Shown piece after piece: positions 38,355 to 50,273 of a stretch of 64,000 bases of DNA. A program made the translations under genes and the position numbers. The DNA is from Aquipseudomonas alcaligenes. Lineage in GTDB: Bacteria; Pseudomonadota; Gammaproteobacteria; Pseudomonadales; Pseudomonadaceae. The notes beneath the pieces were generated by a model. The model ran no database searches. It saw nothing but the letters and a program-made list of their open reading frames with translations, and was not told the DNA's origin. Each line of letters starts with the position of its first letter. Position 1 is the first letter of the stretch. The stretch is taken from NCBI RefSeq assembly GCF_003205495.1, contig NZ_QJRX01000003.1, forward strand, positions 450,980-514,979. The letters are read 5' to 3'.

Positions 38355-39515
38355 GTGAAACCTGTATCCCGAGCCCTGCTGATGCTGGCTCTGGTGCTGG
38401 CGGCGATCAACCTGCGCCCCGGCATCACTTCCTTCGCCCCGCTGATCGAACGCATCGCCGAGGAGCTTGCCCTGAGCCGCGGCCTGATCAGCCTGACCAC
38501 CGCCTTGCCGGTGCTGTGCATGGGCCTGCTGGCGCCGCTGGCGCCGCGCCTGGCCGTGCGCTTCGGCCTGGAGCGCACCATCGCCTGTTGCCTGGCCTTG
38601 ATCGCCCTGGCACTGCTGGTGCGCCTGGGTGGGCACGCCAGCGCCGTGCTGATCGGCAGTGCCGTGCTGCTCGGCACCGGCATCGCCGTGGCCGGGCCGC
38701 TGCTGTCCGGTTTCATCAAGCGGCATTTCCGTGATCAGGTCGGCCAGGTGGTCGGCTGGTATTCCTTCAGCATGGCCATCGGCGGTGCCGGCGGCGCGGT
38801 GCTGACCGTACCGCTGACCCAGCACCTGGGCGACGACTGGAGCCTGGGCCTGGCCGCCTGGTGCGTGCCGGCGCTGCTCGCCCTGGTGCTGTGGCTGCGC
38901 CTGCCCAATCGCGCCGAGGCGGCGCAGCTTGGCGATGGCCAGGGGCTGCCCTGGCGCGAGCCGCGCGCCTGGCTGGTGACCGGTTTCTTCGCCATCCAGG
39001 CCGGCTTCTTCTACACCATGGCCACCTGGCTGGTGGCGCGCTACCACGAGGCGGGTCTCAGCCTGCTGTACAGCAACGGCCTGTTCAGCCTGTTCATGCT
39101 GGTCGGCCTGCCCAGTTCCTGGCTGATGCCCTGGCTGGCCCAGCGCTTCGATATCCGCCAGCCGCTGCTGGTGGCCTGCGGCCTGAGCCTGACCCTGTGC
39201 CTGGCCATGATCACCTTCCAGCCGACCCTGCTGCCCGAGCTCTGGGCCGTGCTGATGGGCTTCGCCCTCAGTGGCTCCTTCGCCCTGTCGCTGGTGCTGC
39301 CGCTGTACGAGGTGCACACGCCGCTGGCGGTCAGCCGCTGGACCGCGATGATGCTCTGCGCCGGCTACTGCATGGCCTGCCTGGCGCCGATCCTGGCCGG
39401 CCTGGGGCGCGACCTGGCCGGTAACTACCAGGCGCCGTTCATGGTGCTGATCGGCCTGGGCGTGCTGATGACGCTGATCGCCTGGGCCCTGCGCTCACCG
39501 AGGCGCCCGGCCTGA
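38355..39515 (+). CDS. MFS transporter, CynX/NimT-like
   Basis: The protein is 386 residues with about twelve membrane helices and no large soluble domain. LAAINLRPGITSFAPLIERI at the N-terminus is the hallmark of the cyanate/nitroimidazole (CynX/NimT) subfamily, and a charged MFS loop (APRLAVRFGLERT) follows helix 2. It likely exports or imports a small compound at the inner membrane using the proton gradient. The start is GTG at 38355. The substrate cannot be told. It is divergent from the tubulin-like gene and stands alone, 91 bp before the next plus-strand gene. Confidence 0.88.
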   Translation: MKPVSRALLMLALVLAAINLRPGITSFAPLIERIAEELALSRGLISLTTALPVLCMGLLAPLAPRLAVRFGLERTIACCLALIALALLVRLGGHASAVLIGSAVLLGTGIAVAGPLLSGFIKRHFRDQVGQVVGWYSFSMAIGGAGGAVLTVPLTQHLGDDWSLGLAAWCVPALLALVLWLRLPNRAEAAQLGDGQGLPWREPRAWLVTGFFAIQAGFFYTMATWLVARYHEAGLSLLYSNGLFSLFMLVGLPSSWLMPWLAQRFDIRQPLLVACGLSLTLCLAMITFQPTLLPELWAVLMGFALSGSFALSLVLPLYEVHTPLAVSRWTAMMLCAGYCMACLAPILAGLGRDLAGNYQAPFMVLIGLGVLMTLIAWALRSPRRPA

Positions 39516-39606
39516 GGTCCGGCTTTTTGCGCGTGCGGGGCACTGGTTCCTTTGCAGTCGCCATGCCCTGTGTTAGAAGGCAGCCTGCACTTTCTGGAGT
39601 ACCCGA

Positions 39607-40035
39607 GTGGAGTCCGAATCCATCGTCTATGGCTGCATCCGCGACTGGCCATCCGGTGACCGCGAGCAGCGCCTGGCGCGTCGCGCCACCAACCGCCGGA
39701 TGCTGGAGCAACTGCCCCAGGGCGAGTCCTGGGCCTTTCTCGGGCGTGACATGTTCTCCTTCTGCGCGGCCGAGGGCGAGGGCCTGTACCAGACCCAGGT
39801 GATCCACTTCGGCGCCAGCTACCAGGCCATCGAGTACGAATGGAGCCTGTGGATCAAGGAATTCGAGGCACTGCTCAAGCGCCTGTACTGGGCCAGCGCC
39901 GTGGTGCACCTGGAAACCGAGCTGAACGGCGTGCACACCTTCCGCTGGGAGTCGGAGAACGGCTTCCACAGCCCCCAGGAACAAGACCTGCGGGTACGCT
40001 GCGTGTGGGAGCGCGAGGGCAGCCTGCGCGGCTGA
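39607..40035 (+). CDS. Conserved hypothetical protein, 142 residues
   Basis: A soluble 142-residue protein from a GTG start at 39607. It is rich in Trp, Tyr, Phe and Glu, for example [40 protein letters not shown] as a mixed beta-strand/helix body, ending EREGSLRG. No signal peptide, membrane segment or catalytic motif is visible. It is followed by the ynfA-like gene with a 10-bp gap and may be cotranscribed. Coding status is supported by codon bias. I do not recognise the family. Confidence 0.68.
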   Translation: MESESIVYGCIRDWPSGDREQRLARRATNRRMLEQLPQGESWAFLGRDMFSFCAAEGEGLYQTQVIHFGASYQAIEYEWSLWIKEFEALLKRLYWASAVVHLETELNGVHTFRWESENGFHSPQEQDLRVRCVWEREGSLRG

Positions 40036-40045
40036 GGGAGGGGCG

Positions 40046-40378
40046 ATGCTCAACTACTTCTGGTTCTTCCTCGCCGCGCTGTTCGAGATCGGCGGCTGCT
40101 ACGCCTTCTGGATGTGGCTGCGGCTGGGCAAGAGCGCCTGGTGGATCGCCCCGGGCCTGCTCAGCCTGACCCTCTTCGCCCTGCTGCTGACCCGTGTCGA
40201 AGCGGCCTATGCCGGGCGCGCCTATGCCGCCTATGGCGGCGTCTACATCGTGGCTTCGCTGCTCTGGCTGGGGCTGATCGAGCGGACCCGGCCGCTGCTC
40301 TCGGACTGGCTGGGCGCGGCGCTGTGCCTGGTCGGTGCCGGCATCATCCTGTTCGGCCCGCGCTTCGCCAGCCACTGA
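40046..40378 (+). CDS. YnfA family membrane protein (small multidrug-resistance-like)
   Basis: The protein is 110 residues with four hydrophobic helices, and the [25 protein letters not shown] start and [21 protein letters not shown] segments are diagnostic of the YnfA (UPF0060) family. It belongs to the drug/metabolite transporter clan and probably forms a dimeric inner-membrane efflux protein. A GAGGGAGGGG ribosome-binding site precedes the ATG. Substrate unknown. It converges with the yheU-like gene, with 8 bp between the stops. Confidence 0.93.
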   Translation: MLNYFWFFLAALFEIGGCYAFWMWLRLGKSAWWIAPGLLSLTLFALLLTRVEAAYAGRAYAAYGGVYIVASLLWLGLIERTRPLLSDWLGAALCLVGAGIILFGPRFASH

Positions 40379-40386
40379 GGCGAGGC

Positions 40387-40617
40387 TCAGTCCTCCAGCC
40401 ACTCCTTCGGCACTTCCTCGCGCAGCATCAGCTGGCACTGCTGGCTGTCGGGGTCGAAGGCGATCAGCGCCTGACCCTTCTCCAGTGCCCGGCGCGCCCG
40501 CTCGACGCGGGTCGCCAGCGGTGTGTCGTCGCCATTGTCGGTGCCGTCGCGGGTGACGAAGTCTTCCAGCAGGCGGGTGAGGGTCTCGGCTTCGAGCATC
40601 TGGTGGGGGATCAGCAT
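40387..40617 (-). CDS. yheU: YheU family (UPF0270) protein
   Basis: The protein is 76 residues from the ATG at 40617, preceded by a GGAG site. MLIPHQMLEAETLTRLLEDFVTRDGTDNG at the start is the E. coli YheU pattern (MLIP, the LE..FV.R(D/E)GTD core), with a helical RARRALEKGQALIAFD middle. The family is small, cytoplasmic and of unknown role. A longer in-frame extension to 40770 overlaps the hybrid kinase gene and is not supported. It lies 28 bp before the kinase gene's stop on the same strand. Confidence 0.88.
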   Translation of the reverse strand: MLIPHQMLEAETLTRLLEDFVTRDGTDNGDDTPLATRVERARRALEKGQALIAFDPDSQQCQLMLREEVPKEWLED

Positions 40618-40645
40618 GGCGGCTCCTGTTGGCGGGGCGGCCATG

Positions 40646-43399
<2,754 letters not shown>

Positions 43400-43480
43400 C
43401 CGCCAACCTCTGGTTTGTTGTCGGTTATGGCCTGCACTTTGCCCAGTTGTGGCGCGCCCAGCAAGTGCCCCGGCCAAGCC

Positions 43481-44677
43481 CTAGTCCGGCGGGCTTGAGC
43501 GGCCGCCGAGGAGGCTGTCGATGGCCGGTACCTGGGTGTCGCTGGCCATTTGCACGTCGTGCTCGATCTGGTGGCTGAAGCGTTCCAGGGAATGCTCGCG
43601 GGCCGGCTGGGCGTCGCTGGCGAACACCGGCGGGCTGAGCAGGTAAGCGCCGATCAGGCGGGCGAGCGCTGCCAGGCTGTCGATATGGGTGCGCTCGTAG
43701 CCGTGGGTGGCGTCGCAGCCAAAGGCCAGCAGGGCGGTGCGGATGTCGTGGCCGGCGGTCACCGCCGACTGCGCATCGCTGTGGTAGTAGCGGAACAGGT
43801 CGCGGCGCACCGGGATCTCGCCGTCGCCGGCCAGGCGCAGCAGGTGACGCGACAGGTGATAGTCGTAGGGGCCACCGGAGTCCTGCAGGGCCACGCTGAC
43901 ACAGTGCTCGCTGGACTGCTGCCCGGGCGCCACCGGGGCGATGTCGATACCGACGAACTCGCTGACGTCCCAGGGCAGCGCGGCGGCGGCGCCGGAGCCG
44001 ACTTCCTCGGTGATGGTGAACAGCGGGTGGCAGTCGATTTCCGGCACCTCGCCGCTCTCGACTATGGCCTTGAGCGCGGCCAGCAGGGCCGCCACGCCGG
44101 CCTTGTCGTCCAGGTGGCGGGCGCTGATGTGGCCGCTATCGGTGAACTCCGGCAGCGGGTCGAAGGCGACGAAGTCGCCCACCGCCACGCCCAGGGCCTC
44201 GCAGTCGGCGCGGGTGGCGCAGTAGGCGTCGAGGCGCAGCTCGACCTGATCCCAGCTCACCGGCAGCTGGTCCACCGCGGTGTTGAAGGCGTGCCCGGAG
44301 GCCAGCAGCGGCAGCACGCTACCGCGCAGCACGCCGTTGTCGGTGAACAGGCTGACGCGGCTGCCCTCGGCGAAGCGGCTGGACCAGCAGCCGACCGGGG
44401 CCAGGGCCGGGCGGCCGTTGTCCTTCAGCTCGCGGACGATGGCGCCGATGGTGTCGAGGTGCGCCGACACCGCGCGGTCCGGGCTGGTCTGGCGGCCCTT
44501 GAGGGTGGCGCGGATGGTGCCGCGGCGGGTCAGCTCGAAGGGGATGCCGAGCTCCTCCAGGCGTTCGGCGACGTAGCGCACGATGGTGTCGGTGAGGCCG
44601 GTGGGGCTGGGGATGGCGAGCATCTCCAGCAGTACCTGGCGCAGGTAGGCGAGGTCGGGTTCGACGAGTCGGGTCAT
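43481..44677 (-). CDS. NAGGN-linked M42 family peptidase (trio M42 hydrolase)
   Basis: The protein is 398 residues from the ATG at 44677. It has the M42 glutamyl-aminopeptidase metal and catalytic segments: VSAHLDTIGAIV, ARHLDDKAGVAALLAAL and FTITEEVGSGAA, each carrying the His/Asp/Glu ligands of a dinuclear metal site. In Pseudomonas this gene follows those for N-acetylglutaminylglutamine amide synthesis and is thought to act in its turnover, although I recall no direct proof. It lies between the synthetase and the hybrid kinase in one minus-strand operon, 43 bp behind the ngs stop. Confidence 0.9.
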   Translation of the reverse strand: MTRLVEPDLAYLRQVLLEMLAIPSPTGLTDTIVRYVAERLEELGIPFELTRRGTIRATLKGRQTSPDRAVSAHLDTIGAIVRELKDNGRPALAPVGCWSSRFAEGSRVSLFTDNGVLRGSVLPLLASGHAFNTAVDQLPVSWDQVELRLDAYCATRADCEALGVAVGDFVAFDPLPEFTDSGHISARHLDDKAGVAALLAALKAIVESGEVPEIDCHPLFTITEEVGSGAAAALPWDVSEFVGIDIAPVAPGQQSSEHCVSVALQDSGGPYDYHLSRHLLRLAGDGEIPVRRDLFRYYHSDAQSAVTAGHDIRTALLAFGCDATHGYERTHIDSLAALARLIGAYLLSPPVFASDAQPAREHSLERFSHQIEHDVQMASDTQVPAIDSLLGGRSSPPD

Positions 44678-44720
44678 AAGGTCTCCTCGGAGGCAATTGT
44701 GCTGGGGAGAGGGCACTGGC

Positions 44721-46457
44721 TCAGGGATGCACGCGGCTGAGCGGGAACAGCAGGTCGATGAAGCGCTCGGCGGTCGGCTGCGGCTCGTGGTTGGCCAGGC
44801 CGACCCGCTCGTTGGCCTCGATCAGCACGTAGTCGGGCTGGTCGGCGGCCGGCACCAGCAGGTCGAGGCCGACCACCGGGATGTCCAGCGCCCGTGCGGC
44901 GCGCACCGCGGCCTCGGCCAGCGCCGGGTGCAGGCGCGCTGTGACGTCCTCCAGGGTGCCGCCGGTGTGCAGGTTGGCGGTCTTGCGCACGGCCAGGCGG
45001 GTGCCGGCCTGCAGCACGCTGGAATAGTCGTAGCCGGCATCGTGCAGGGTGCGCTGGGTCTCGGCGTCCAGCGGGATGCGGCTCTCGCCGCCGGTGGCGG
45101 CCTGGCGCCGGCGGCTCTGCGCCTCGATCAGCGCGCCGATGCTGTGCACGCCGTCACCGACCACGCAGGCCGGATGGCGGATGGCGGCGGCCACCACCTG
45201 GTAGCCGATCACCACGATGCGCAGGTCCAGCCCCGGGTGGTAGCTCTCCAGCAGCACGCGGCCGTCGAACTGGCGGGCGCGGGCGATGGCCTCTTCCACC
45301 GCCTCGGCACTGCGCAGGTCGACGGCCACGCCCTGGCCCTGCTCGCCGTCCACCGGCTTGACCACCAGGGCGCCGTGCTCGGCGAGGAAGGCGGCGTTGT
45401 CCGCGGCGTCACCGGCCAGGCGCTGCGCCGGCTGGCGCAGGCCGGCGCGGGCGAAGGCACGGTGAGTCAGGCGCTTGTCCTGGCACAGGGTCATGCTCAG
45501 CGCGCTGGTCAGGTCCGACAGCGACTCGCGGCAGCGGATGCGCCGGCCGCCCTGGCTGAGGGTGAACAGGCCGCCCTCGGCGTCGTCCACCTGCACCTCG
45601 ATGCCGCGGCGCTGGGCCTCGTCGACGATGATGCGGGCGTAGGGGTTGAGCTCGGCCTCTGGGCCGGGGCCGAGGAACAGCGCCTGGTTGATGCCGTTGC
45701 GGCGCTTGATGGCGAAGGTCGGCAGGTCGCGGAAGCCGAGCTTGGCATACAGCGCCTTGGCCTGGCGGTTGTCGTGCAGCACCGACAGGTCCAGGTAGGC
45801 CAGGCCGCGACTCATGCCATGCTCGATCAGGTGGCGCACCAGGGCTTCGCCGACGCCCGGACGCGGGCAGTCCGGCGCTACCGCCAGGCACCACAGGCTG
45901 CTGCCCAGTTGCGGATCGGCGAAGGCGCGCAGGTGGTCCAGGCCCATCACCGTGCCCAGCACGCGGCCGCCGACTTCGTCCTCGGCCAGCCAGTAGCTGG
46001 GCCCACCGGCCTCGCGCGGGGTCAGCCGGTCGTGGTCCACCGGCAGCATGCCGCGCTGCAGGTAGAGACGATTGATGGCGTCCCAGTCCGCCTGGCTCTG
46101 TACCCGGCGAATGTGGAAGCCGCGAAAGCTGCGCGGTGCCGGGCGGTAGTCGGTGTACCACAGGCGCAAGGTATCGGAAGGGTCGAGGAACAGCTGCTGC
46201 GGCGCCTGCGCCAGCACCTGCTGCGGCGCGGCCACATAGAGGGCGATGTCGCGTTCGCCGGGCCGTTCCTCCTGCAAGGCGGCGGCCAGGCTGGCGGCGT
46301 CCGGGTAGGTGTGGCCGATCAGCAGGCGGCCCCAGCCGCAGTGGATGCTCTGCGGCTGGCAGGCATCGCTGCCCTCGCGGGCCAGGTGCGCCTGCAGGCG
46401 CTGGTAGGACGGTGCCTGGCCGCGTTGCAGGCGCTGGTTGTAGGCAGTGGCGCGCAT
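44721..46457 (-). CDS. ngs: N-acetylglutaminylglutamine synthetase (GNAT plus ATP-grasp)
   Basis: The protein is 578 residues from the ATG at 46457 (MRATAYNQRLQ). The N-terminal part is a GNAT acetyltransferase (acetyl-CoA pocket around CPRPGVGEALVRHLIEH and LHDNRQAKALYAKLGF). From about residue 300 an ATP-grasp ligase domain follows (ALVVKPVDGEQGQGVAVDL and the Asp/Glu/Asn metal site in GLDLLVPAADQPDYVLIEANERVG). Together they acetylate glutamine and join a second glutamine in NAGGN osmolyte synthesis. The gene, also called ngg, lies between the amidotransferase gene asnO and the M42 gene, 14 bp after the asnO stop. Confidence 0.93.
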   Translation of the reverse strand: MRATAYNQRLQRGQAPSYQRLQAHLAREGSDACQPQSIHCGWGRLLIGHTYPDAASLAAALQEERPGERDIALYVAAPQQVLAQAPQQLFLDPSDTLRLWYTDYRPAPRSFRGFHIRRVQSQADWDAINRLYLQRGMLPVDHDRLTPREAGGPSYWLAEDEVGGRVLGTVMGLDHLRAFADPQLGSSLWCLAVAPDCPRPGVGEALVRHLIEHGMSRGLAYLDLSVLHDNRQAKALYAKLGFRDLPTFAIKRRNGINQALFLGPGPEAELNPYARIIVDEAQRRGIEVQVDDAEGGLFTLSQGGRRIRCRESLSDLTSALSMTLCQDKRLTHRAFARAGLRQPAQRLAGDAADNAAFLAEHGALVVKPVDGEQGQGVAVDLRSAEAVEEAIARARQFDGRVLLESYHPGLDLRIVVIGYQVVAAAIRHPACVVGDGVHSIGALIEAQSRRRQAATGGESRIPLDAETQRTLHDAGYDYSSVLQAGTRLAVRKTANLHTGGTLEDVTARLHPALAEAAVRAARALDIPVVGLDLLVPAADQPDYVLIEANERVGLANHEPQPTAERFIDLLFPLSRVHP

Positions 46458-46471
46458 GGATGGTCCCTCCC

Positions 46472-48241
46472 TCAGAGTCCCTGTTGATCCAGCCACAGGT
46501 GCAGCGCCGCCAGCTGCCACAGCTTGGAGCCGCGCAGCGGGGTGAGCTGGCCCTGCGGGTCGCTGAGCAGGCGGTCGAGCATGGCCGGCTCGAACAGGCC
46601 GCGATCCTGGCTGGGGTCGAGCAGCAGGTCGCGCACCCAGTCCAGGGTGGCGCCTTGCAGATGCTTGAGGCCGGGCACCGGGAAGTAGCCTTTGGGCCGG
46701 TCGATCACCGCGTGCGGAATGACCTGGCGGGCCGCTTCCTTGAGCACCTGCTTGCCGCCGTCGCCGAGCTTGAAGCGCGCCGGGATGCGCGCGGCCAGCT
46801 CGACCAGGCGGTAGTCGAGGAACGGCACGCGTGCTTCCAGGCCCCAGGCCATTGTCATGTTGTCGACCCGTTTCACCGGGTCGTCGACCAGCATCACCGT
46901 GGTGTCCAGGCGCAGCGCCTTGTCCACCGGCGCCGCAGCGCCGGGCATGGCGAAGTGCTCGCGGACGAATTCGCCGGCCCAGTCTTCGCCCTGCCACTTG
47001 CGCTGCAGGGTATCCAGCAGCTCGCCATGGTCGCGGTCGAAGAAGGCCGTGCGGTAGGCCTCGAAGGTGTCGCAGCGACCGTCCACCTGCGGGTACCAGT
47101 GGTAGCCTGCGAACAGCTCGTCGGCGCCCTGGCCGCTCTGCACCACCTTGCAGTGCCTGGAGACCTCGCGTGACAGCAGGTAGAAGGCGATGCAGTCGTG
47201 GCTGACCATCGGCTCGCTCATGGCGCGGAAGGCCGCCGGCAGCTGCTCGATGATCTCCCGCTCGCCGATGCGCAGCTGGTGATGGCGGGTGCCGTAGTGG
47301 TTGGCGATCAGGTCGGAGTAGTGGAACTCGTCGCCGCGCTCGCCGCCGGCATCGGCAAAGCCGATGGAGAAGGTCGACAGGTTGTCGACCCCTGCTTCAC
47401 GCAGCAGGCCGACCAGCAGGCTGGAGTCCACTCCGCCGGAGAGCAGCACGCCGACGTCCACGGCGGCGCGCTGGCGAATGCTCACCGCCTGGCGCAGGCC
47501 GTCGAGCACGCGGTCGCGCCAGTCCGCCAGTTCCAGGGTGATTTCGTCGCGATGCGGGCCGAATTCCAGCTGCCACCAGCACTGCTGCTCGCGGTTGCCG
47601 TTCAGGTCCAGGCGCAGCCAGCTGGCCGGCGGAAGCTTCTCCACGCCGCGTAGCAGGGTGCGCGGGGCCGGCACCACGGCATGGAAGTTGAGGTAGTGAT
47701 TGAGCGCCAACGGGTCCAGGCCGGTGTCGATGCCGCCGCCCTGCAGCAGGGCTGGCAGGGTCGAGGCGAAGCGCAGGCGCGCGCCGTCCTGGGTCAGGTA
47801 CAGCGGCTTGATGCCGAGGCGGTCGCGGGCCAGGAACAGGCGCTCGCGGTCGCGTTCCCAGATGGCGAAGGCGAACATGCCGTTGAGCTTGGGCAGCAGT
47901 TGCTCGCCCCAGGCGTGGTAGCCCTTGAGCAGCACCTCGGTGTCGCCATCGGAGTGGAACTGGTAGCCCAGCGCCTGCAGTTCCGTGCGCAGTTCCGGGT
48001 AGTTGTAGATAGCGCCGTTGAACACCAGGCTCAGGCCCAGCTGGTGATCGTTCATCGGCTGGCCGGAGGCCGGCGCCAGGTCCATGATCTTCAGGCGGCG
48101 GTGGCCGAAGGCCAGTGGTCCGCTGCTGTGGAAGCCACAGGCGTCAGGGCCGCGCGGGGCCAGGTGGTGGGTGATTTTCTCGAGGGCGGCCAGGTCGGCC
48201 GGCTGTTGGTCGAAGCGTAGTTCTCCAGCGATTCCGCACAT
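46472..48241 (-). CDS. asnO: N-acetylglutaminylglutamine amidotransferase (AsnB-like)
   Basis: The protein is 589 residues with the asparagine-synthetase fold. The N-terminal glutaminase uses Cys2 (MCGIAGELRF), with RLKIMD and FNGAIYNY; the ATP-binding PPi motif LLSGGVDSSLLVGLL follows, then ATP-site LVELAARIPARFK. It amidates the C-terminal carboxyl of N-acetylglutaminylglutamine to give NAGGN, a compatible solute of osmotically stressed Pseudomonas. It is first of the operon asnO-ngs-M42-kinase and divergent from a MarR-type gene, with AT-rich promoter DNA between them (48242-48354). Confidence 0.93.
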   Translation of the reverse strand: MCGIAGELRFDQQPADLAALEKITHHLAPRGPDACGFHSSGPLAFGHRRLKIMDLAPASGQPMNDHQLGLSLVFNGAIYNYPELRTELQALGYQFHSDGDTEVLLKGYHAWGEQLLPKLNGMFAFAIWERDRERLFLARDRLGIKPLYLTQDGARLRFASTLPALLQGGGIDTGLDPLALNHYLNFHAVVPAPRTLLRGVEKLPPASWLRLDLNGNREQQCWWQLEFGPHRDEITLELADWRDRVLDGLRQAVSIRQRAAVDVGVLLSGGVDSSLLVGLLREAGVDNLSTFSIGFADAGGERGDEFHYSDLIANHYGTRHHQLRIGEREIIEQLPAAFRAMSEPMVSHDCIAFYLLSREVSRHCKVVQSGQGADELFAGYHWYPQVDGRCDTFEAYRTAFFDRDHGELLDTLQRKWQGEDWAGEFVREHFAMPGAAAPVDKALRLDTTVMLVDDPVKRVDNMTMAWGLEARVPFLDYRLVELAARIPARFKLGDGGKQVLKEAARQVIPHAVIDRPKGYFPVPGLKHLQGATLDWVRDLLLDPSQDRGLFEPAMLDRLLSDPQGQLTPLRGSKLWQLAALHLWLDQQGL

Positions 48242-48354
48242 AAGTCCTTACCGGTGTTGCCGTTGGGGAGGGGTTCGCGCGGTCACGAACCTTTTTACAC
48301 CCAAACAAAATAATGCTTTCATGTCAAAGTTTTATTTCCGATAAAGTGCGGTAT

Positions 48355-48819
48355 ATGTCAGAAAAATTACTTCCTACTGAAATTGATTTGTCGCCCTTCG
48401 AGCCCGCCCTGTTTGCTGCCATGCGGCGCCTGCAGCAGGCCGGAGAGGTGCATGCCAAACGCCTGGCACGCTTCGGCGGACTGACCCCGATGCAGCTGAT
48501 GATCCTGCGCGTGATGGAGGGCGAGGGGCGTATGACGGCCAGCGGTCTGAGCCGCCGCGTGAGCCTCAGTGCGGCGACCCTGTCGGGCATGCTGGAGCGC
48601 CTGGAGGAACGTGGCCTGCTGCTGCGCCAGCGCGATGAGGAGGATCGCCGGCGGCAGTGGCTGAGCGTCAGCGAGGCCGGGCGTGCGCTGCTGGTGGCGG
48701 CGCCGCCGCTGCTGCCGCCGGCCCTGCGCAGCGCCTTTGCGGCGCTGCCGGAGTGGGAAAAGCACAGCCTGACCGCCGCCCTGCTGCGGGTGGCGGAGCT
48801 GTGTGGCGAAGTCGACTAG
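48355..48819 (+). CDS. MarR family transcriptional regulator
   Basis: The protein is 154 residues from the ATG at 48355 (MSEKLLP). It has the winged helix-turn-helix with GLTPMQLMILRVMEGEGRMTASGLSRRVSLSAATLSGMLERLEERGLLLRQRDEEDRRRQW, the DxRxxxL-type wing typical of MarR. It is divergent from the NAGGN operon with 113 bp of AT-rich DNA between, so control of that operon and of itself is likely but not proven. The ligand is unknown. It converges with the MBL-fold gene, stops 3 bp apart. Confidence 0.92.
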   Translation: MSEKLLPTEIDLSPFEPALFAAMRRLQQAGEVHAKRLARFGGLTPMQLMILRVMEGEGRMTASGLSRRVSLSAATLSGMLERLEERGLLLRQRDEEDRRRQWLSVSEAGRALLVAAPPLLPPALRSAFAALPEWEKHSLTAALLRVAELCGEVD

Positions 48820-48822
48820 CGA

Positions 48823-49515
48823 CTAGCCTTGGCCGCAGGCGCGGTTGGCCGGCACGGCCACGTCCATCAGCCTGGGATTGGGCAGCTTGAGGTTGGCCAT
48901 CAGCTGCGCATAGGCCGCGCCATCGGCCACCTGCAGGCGCGGGTTGTGCGCGGCTTCCTCGGCGATGCTGGAGCGGGTCCAGCCGCGGTAGTCGTGGCCG
49001 GGCCAGACTTCGGTGTCACCGGGCAGGGCCAGCAGGCGTTGCAGGCTGGTCCACTGCGCGCGGGCGTCGCCGTTCTGGAAGTCGGTACGGCCGCTGCCGC
49101 GGATCAGCAGGGTATCGCCGGTGAAGACCTTGCCCGGCTCGGCGGCGCTGGCCGGCAGCAGGAAGCAGTAGGAGTCGTCGGTGTGCCCCGGCGTATGCCA
49201 GGCGACCAGCTCGCGGTCGCCGAAGGCCAGGCGCTGGCCGTCGGCGAAGGTGAAGCTGGCGCAGGCGCTGCCGCTCTGCTGGCCGAAGCCGCTGCGGCAG
49301 CCGGTGGCCGTGCGCAGCTCACCGAGGGCGGTGATGTGGTCGGCGTGGGTGTGGGTGTCGAGCGCCAGCACCAGCTGCAGGTTCAGCTCGCGCAGCAGGC
49401 GCAGGTAGTCGTCCAGCTTGTTCTTCACCGGGTCGATCAGCACCGCCTGGCCGGCATCGGCCAGCAGGTAGCTGTAGGTCGAGCTTTCGCTGTCGAAGAG
49501 TTGGCGAAGCAGCAT
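48823..49515 (-). CDS. ETHE1-like persulfide dioxygenase (MBL fold)
   Basis: The protein is 230 residues with the metallo-beta-lactamase motif THTHADHI, the second His in TPGHTDDS, and the ETHE1-type FTGDTLLIRGSGRTDFQNG and GHDYRG segments. This fold in ETHE1 binds one iron and oxidises glutathione persulfide to sulfite. It is last of the four-gene sulfur operon CsoR-rhodanese-TauE-MBL, in agreement with a role in reactive sulfur detoxification. It follows the TauE gene by 2 bp. The C-terminal quarter is typical of bacterial forms. Confidence 0.9.
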   Translation of the reverse strand: MLLRQLFDSESSTYSYLLADAGQAVLIDPVKNKLDDYLRLLRELNLQLVLALDTHTHADHITALGELRTATGCRSGFGQQSGSACASFTFADGQRLAFGDRELVAWHTPGHTDDSYCFLLPASAAEPGKVFTGDTLLIRGSGRTDFQNGDARAQWTSLQRLLALPGDTEVWPGHDYRGWTRSSIAEEAAHNPRLQVADGAAYAQLMANLKLPNPRLMDVAVPANRACGQG

Positions 49516-49517
49516 GA

Positions 49518-50273
49518 TCAGTGTCCTCCGAGGAGTTTCTGCGCGGCCAGCGACAGGCTGACCGCCACCAGCATCAGGGCGAACAGACGCTGCAGCATGC
49601 GTCCGCCCAGGCGCTGGGCCAGCGCGTTGCCGCCGAGCACGCCGGCCGCGCCGCCTAGGGCCAGGCCGGCTAGCAGCGGCAGCGAGGGCTGCGCGCCGCT
49701 GAGGTAGAACAGGAAGCCGCCGCCGGAAACCAGGGCGATCACCGCCATCGAAGTGGCGGTGGCGGCCAGCATGCTCAGCGGGGTAAAGGCCAGCAGTGCC
49801 GGCACCACCAGGAAGCCGCCGCCGACGCCCATCAGCCCGGAGAACAGGCCGACACCCAGGCCGATGGCAACCAGCGGGGCGCTGCGCAGTGGACCGCAGC
49901 CCTCACGCGGCAGGTTCGAACTGCGCCACATGCGCCAGGCCGTCCACAGCACCAGAGCGCAGAAGCCGAGAATCAGCACCGCCTCGGGAATCAGGCGGCC
50001 CAGCCACTGGCCGGCGACGTTGCCGGGCAGGCCAGCGATGGCCAGCAGCAGCACCGGGCGCCAGGCCACCAGGCCCTGGCGGGCGCGCGGCACGGCGCCG
50101 ATCAGGGCGGTGATGGCTACGGCGCCGAGGCTGACACCGATCGCATCGCGCAGCGGCAGGTGCAGGCTGAGCAGCAGCGGCAGGGCCACCAGCGAGCCGC
50201 CGGCGCCGGTGAGGCCGAGCAGCAGGCCGAGCACGGCACCGATGCCCAGGGCCTCCAGCAGCAATATCTCCAT
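49518..50273 (-). CDS. TauE/SafE family sulfite/sulfur exporter
   Basis: The protein is 251 residues from the ATG at 50273 and very hydrophobic, with seven to eight membrane segments. The family repeats LGLLLGLTGAGGSLVALPLLL and LFSGLMGVGGGFLVVPALL are clear. TauE/SafE proteins move sulfite, sulfonates or organosulfur compounds across the inner membrane. The gene overlaps the rhodanese stop by one base (TGATG) and is followed by the persulfide dioxygenase gene. Together they probably oxidise persulfide and expel sulfite. Confidence 0.9.
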   Translation of the reverse strand: MEILLLEALGIGAVLGLLLGLTGAGGSLVALPLLLSLHLPLRDAIGVSLGAVAITALIGAVPRARQGLVAWRPVLLLAIAGLPGNVAGQWLGRLIPEAVLILGFCALVLWTAWRMWRSSNLPREGCGPLRSAPLVAIGLGVGLFSGLMGVGGGFLVVPALLAFTPLSMLAATATSMAVIALVSGGGFLFYLSGAQPSLPLLAGLALGGAAGVLGGNALAQRLGGRMLQRLFALMLVAVSLSLAAQKLLGGH

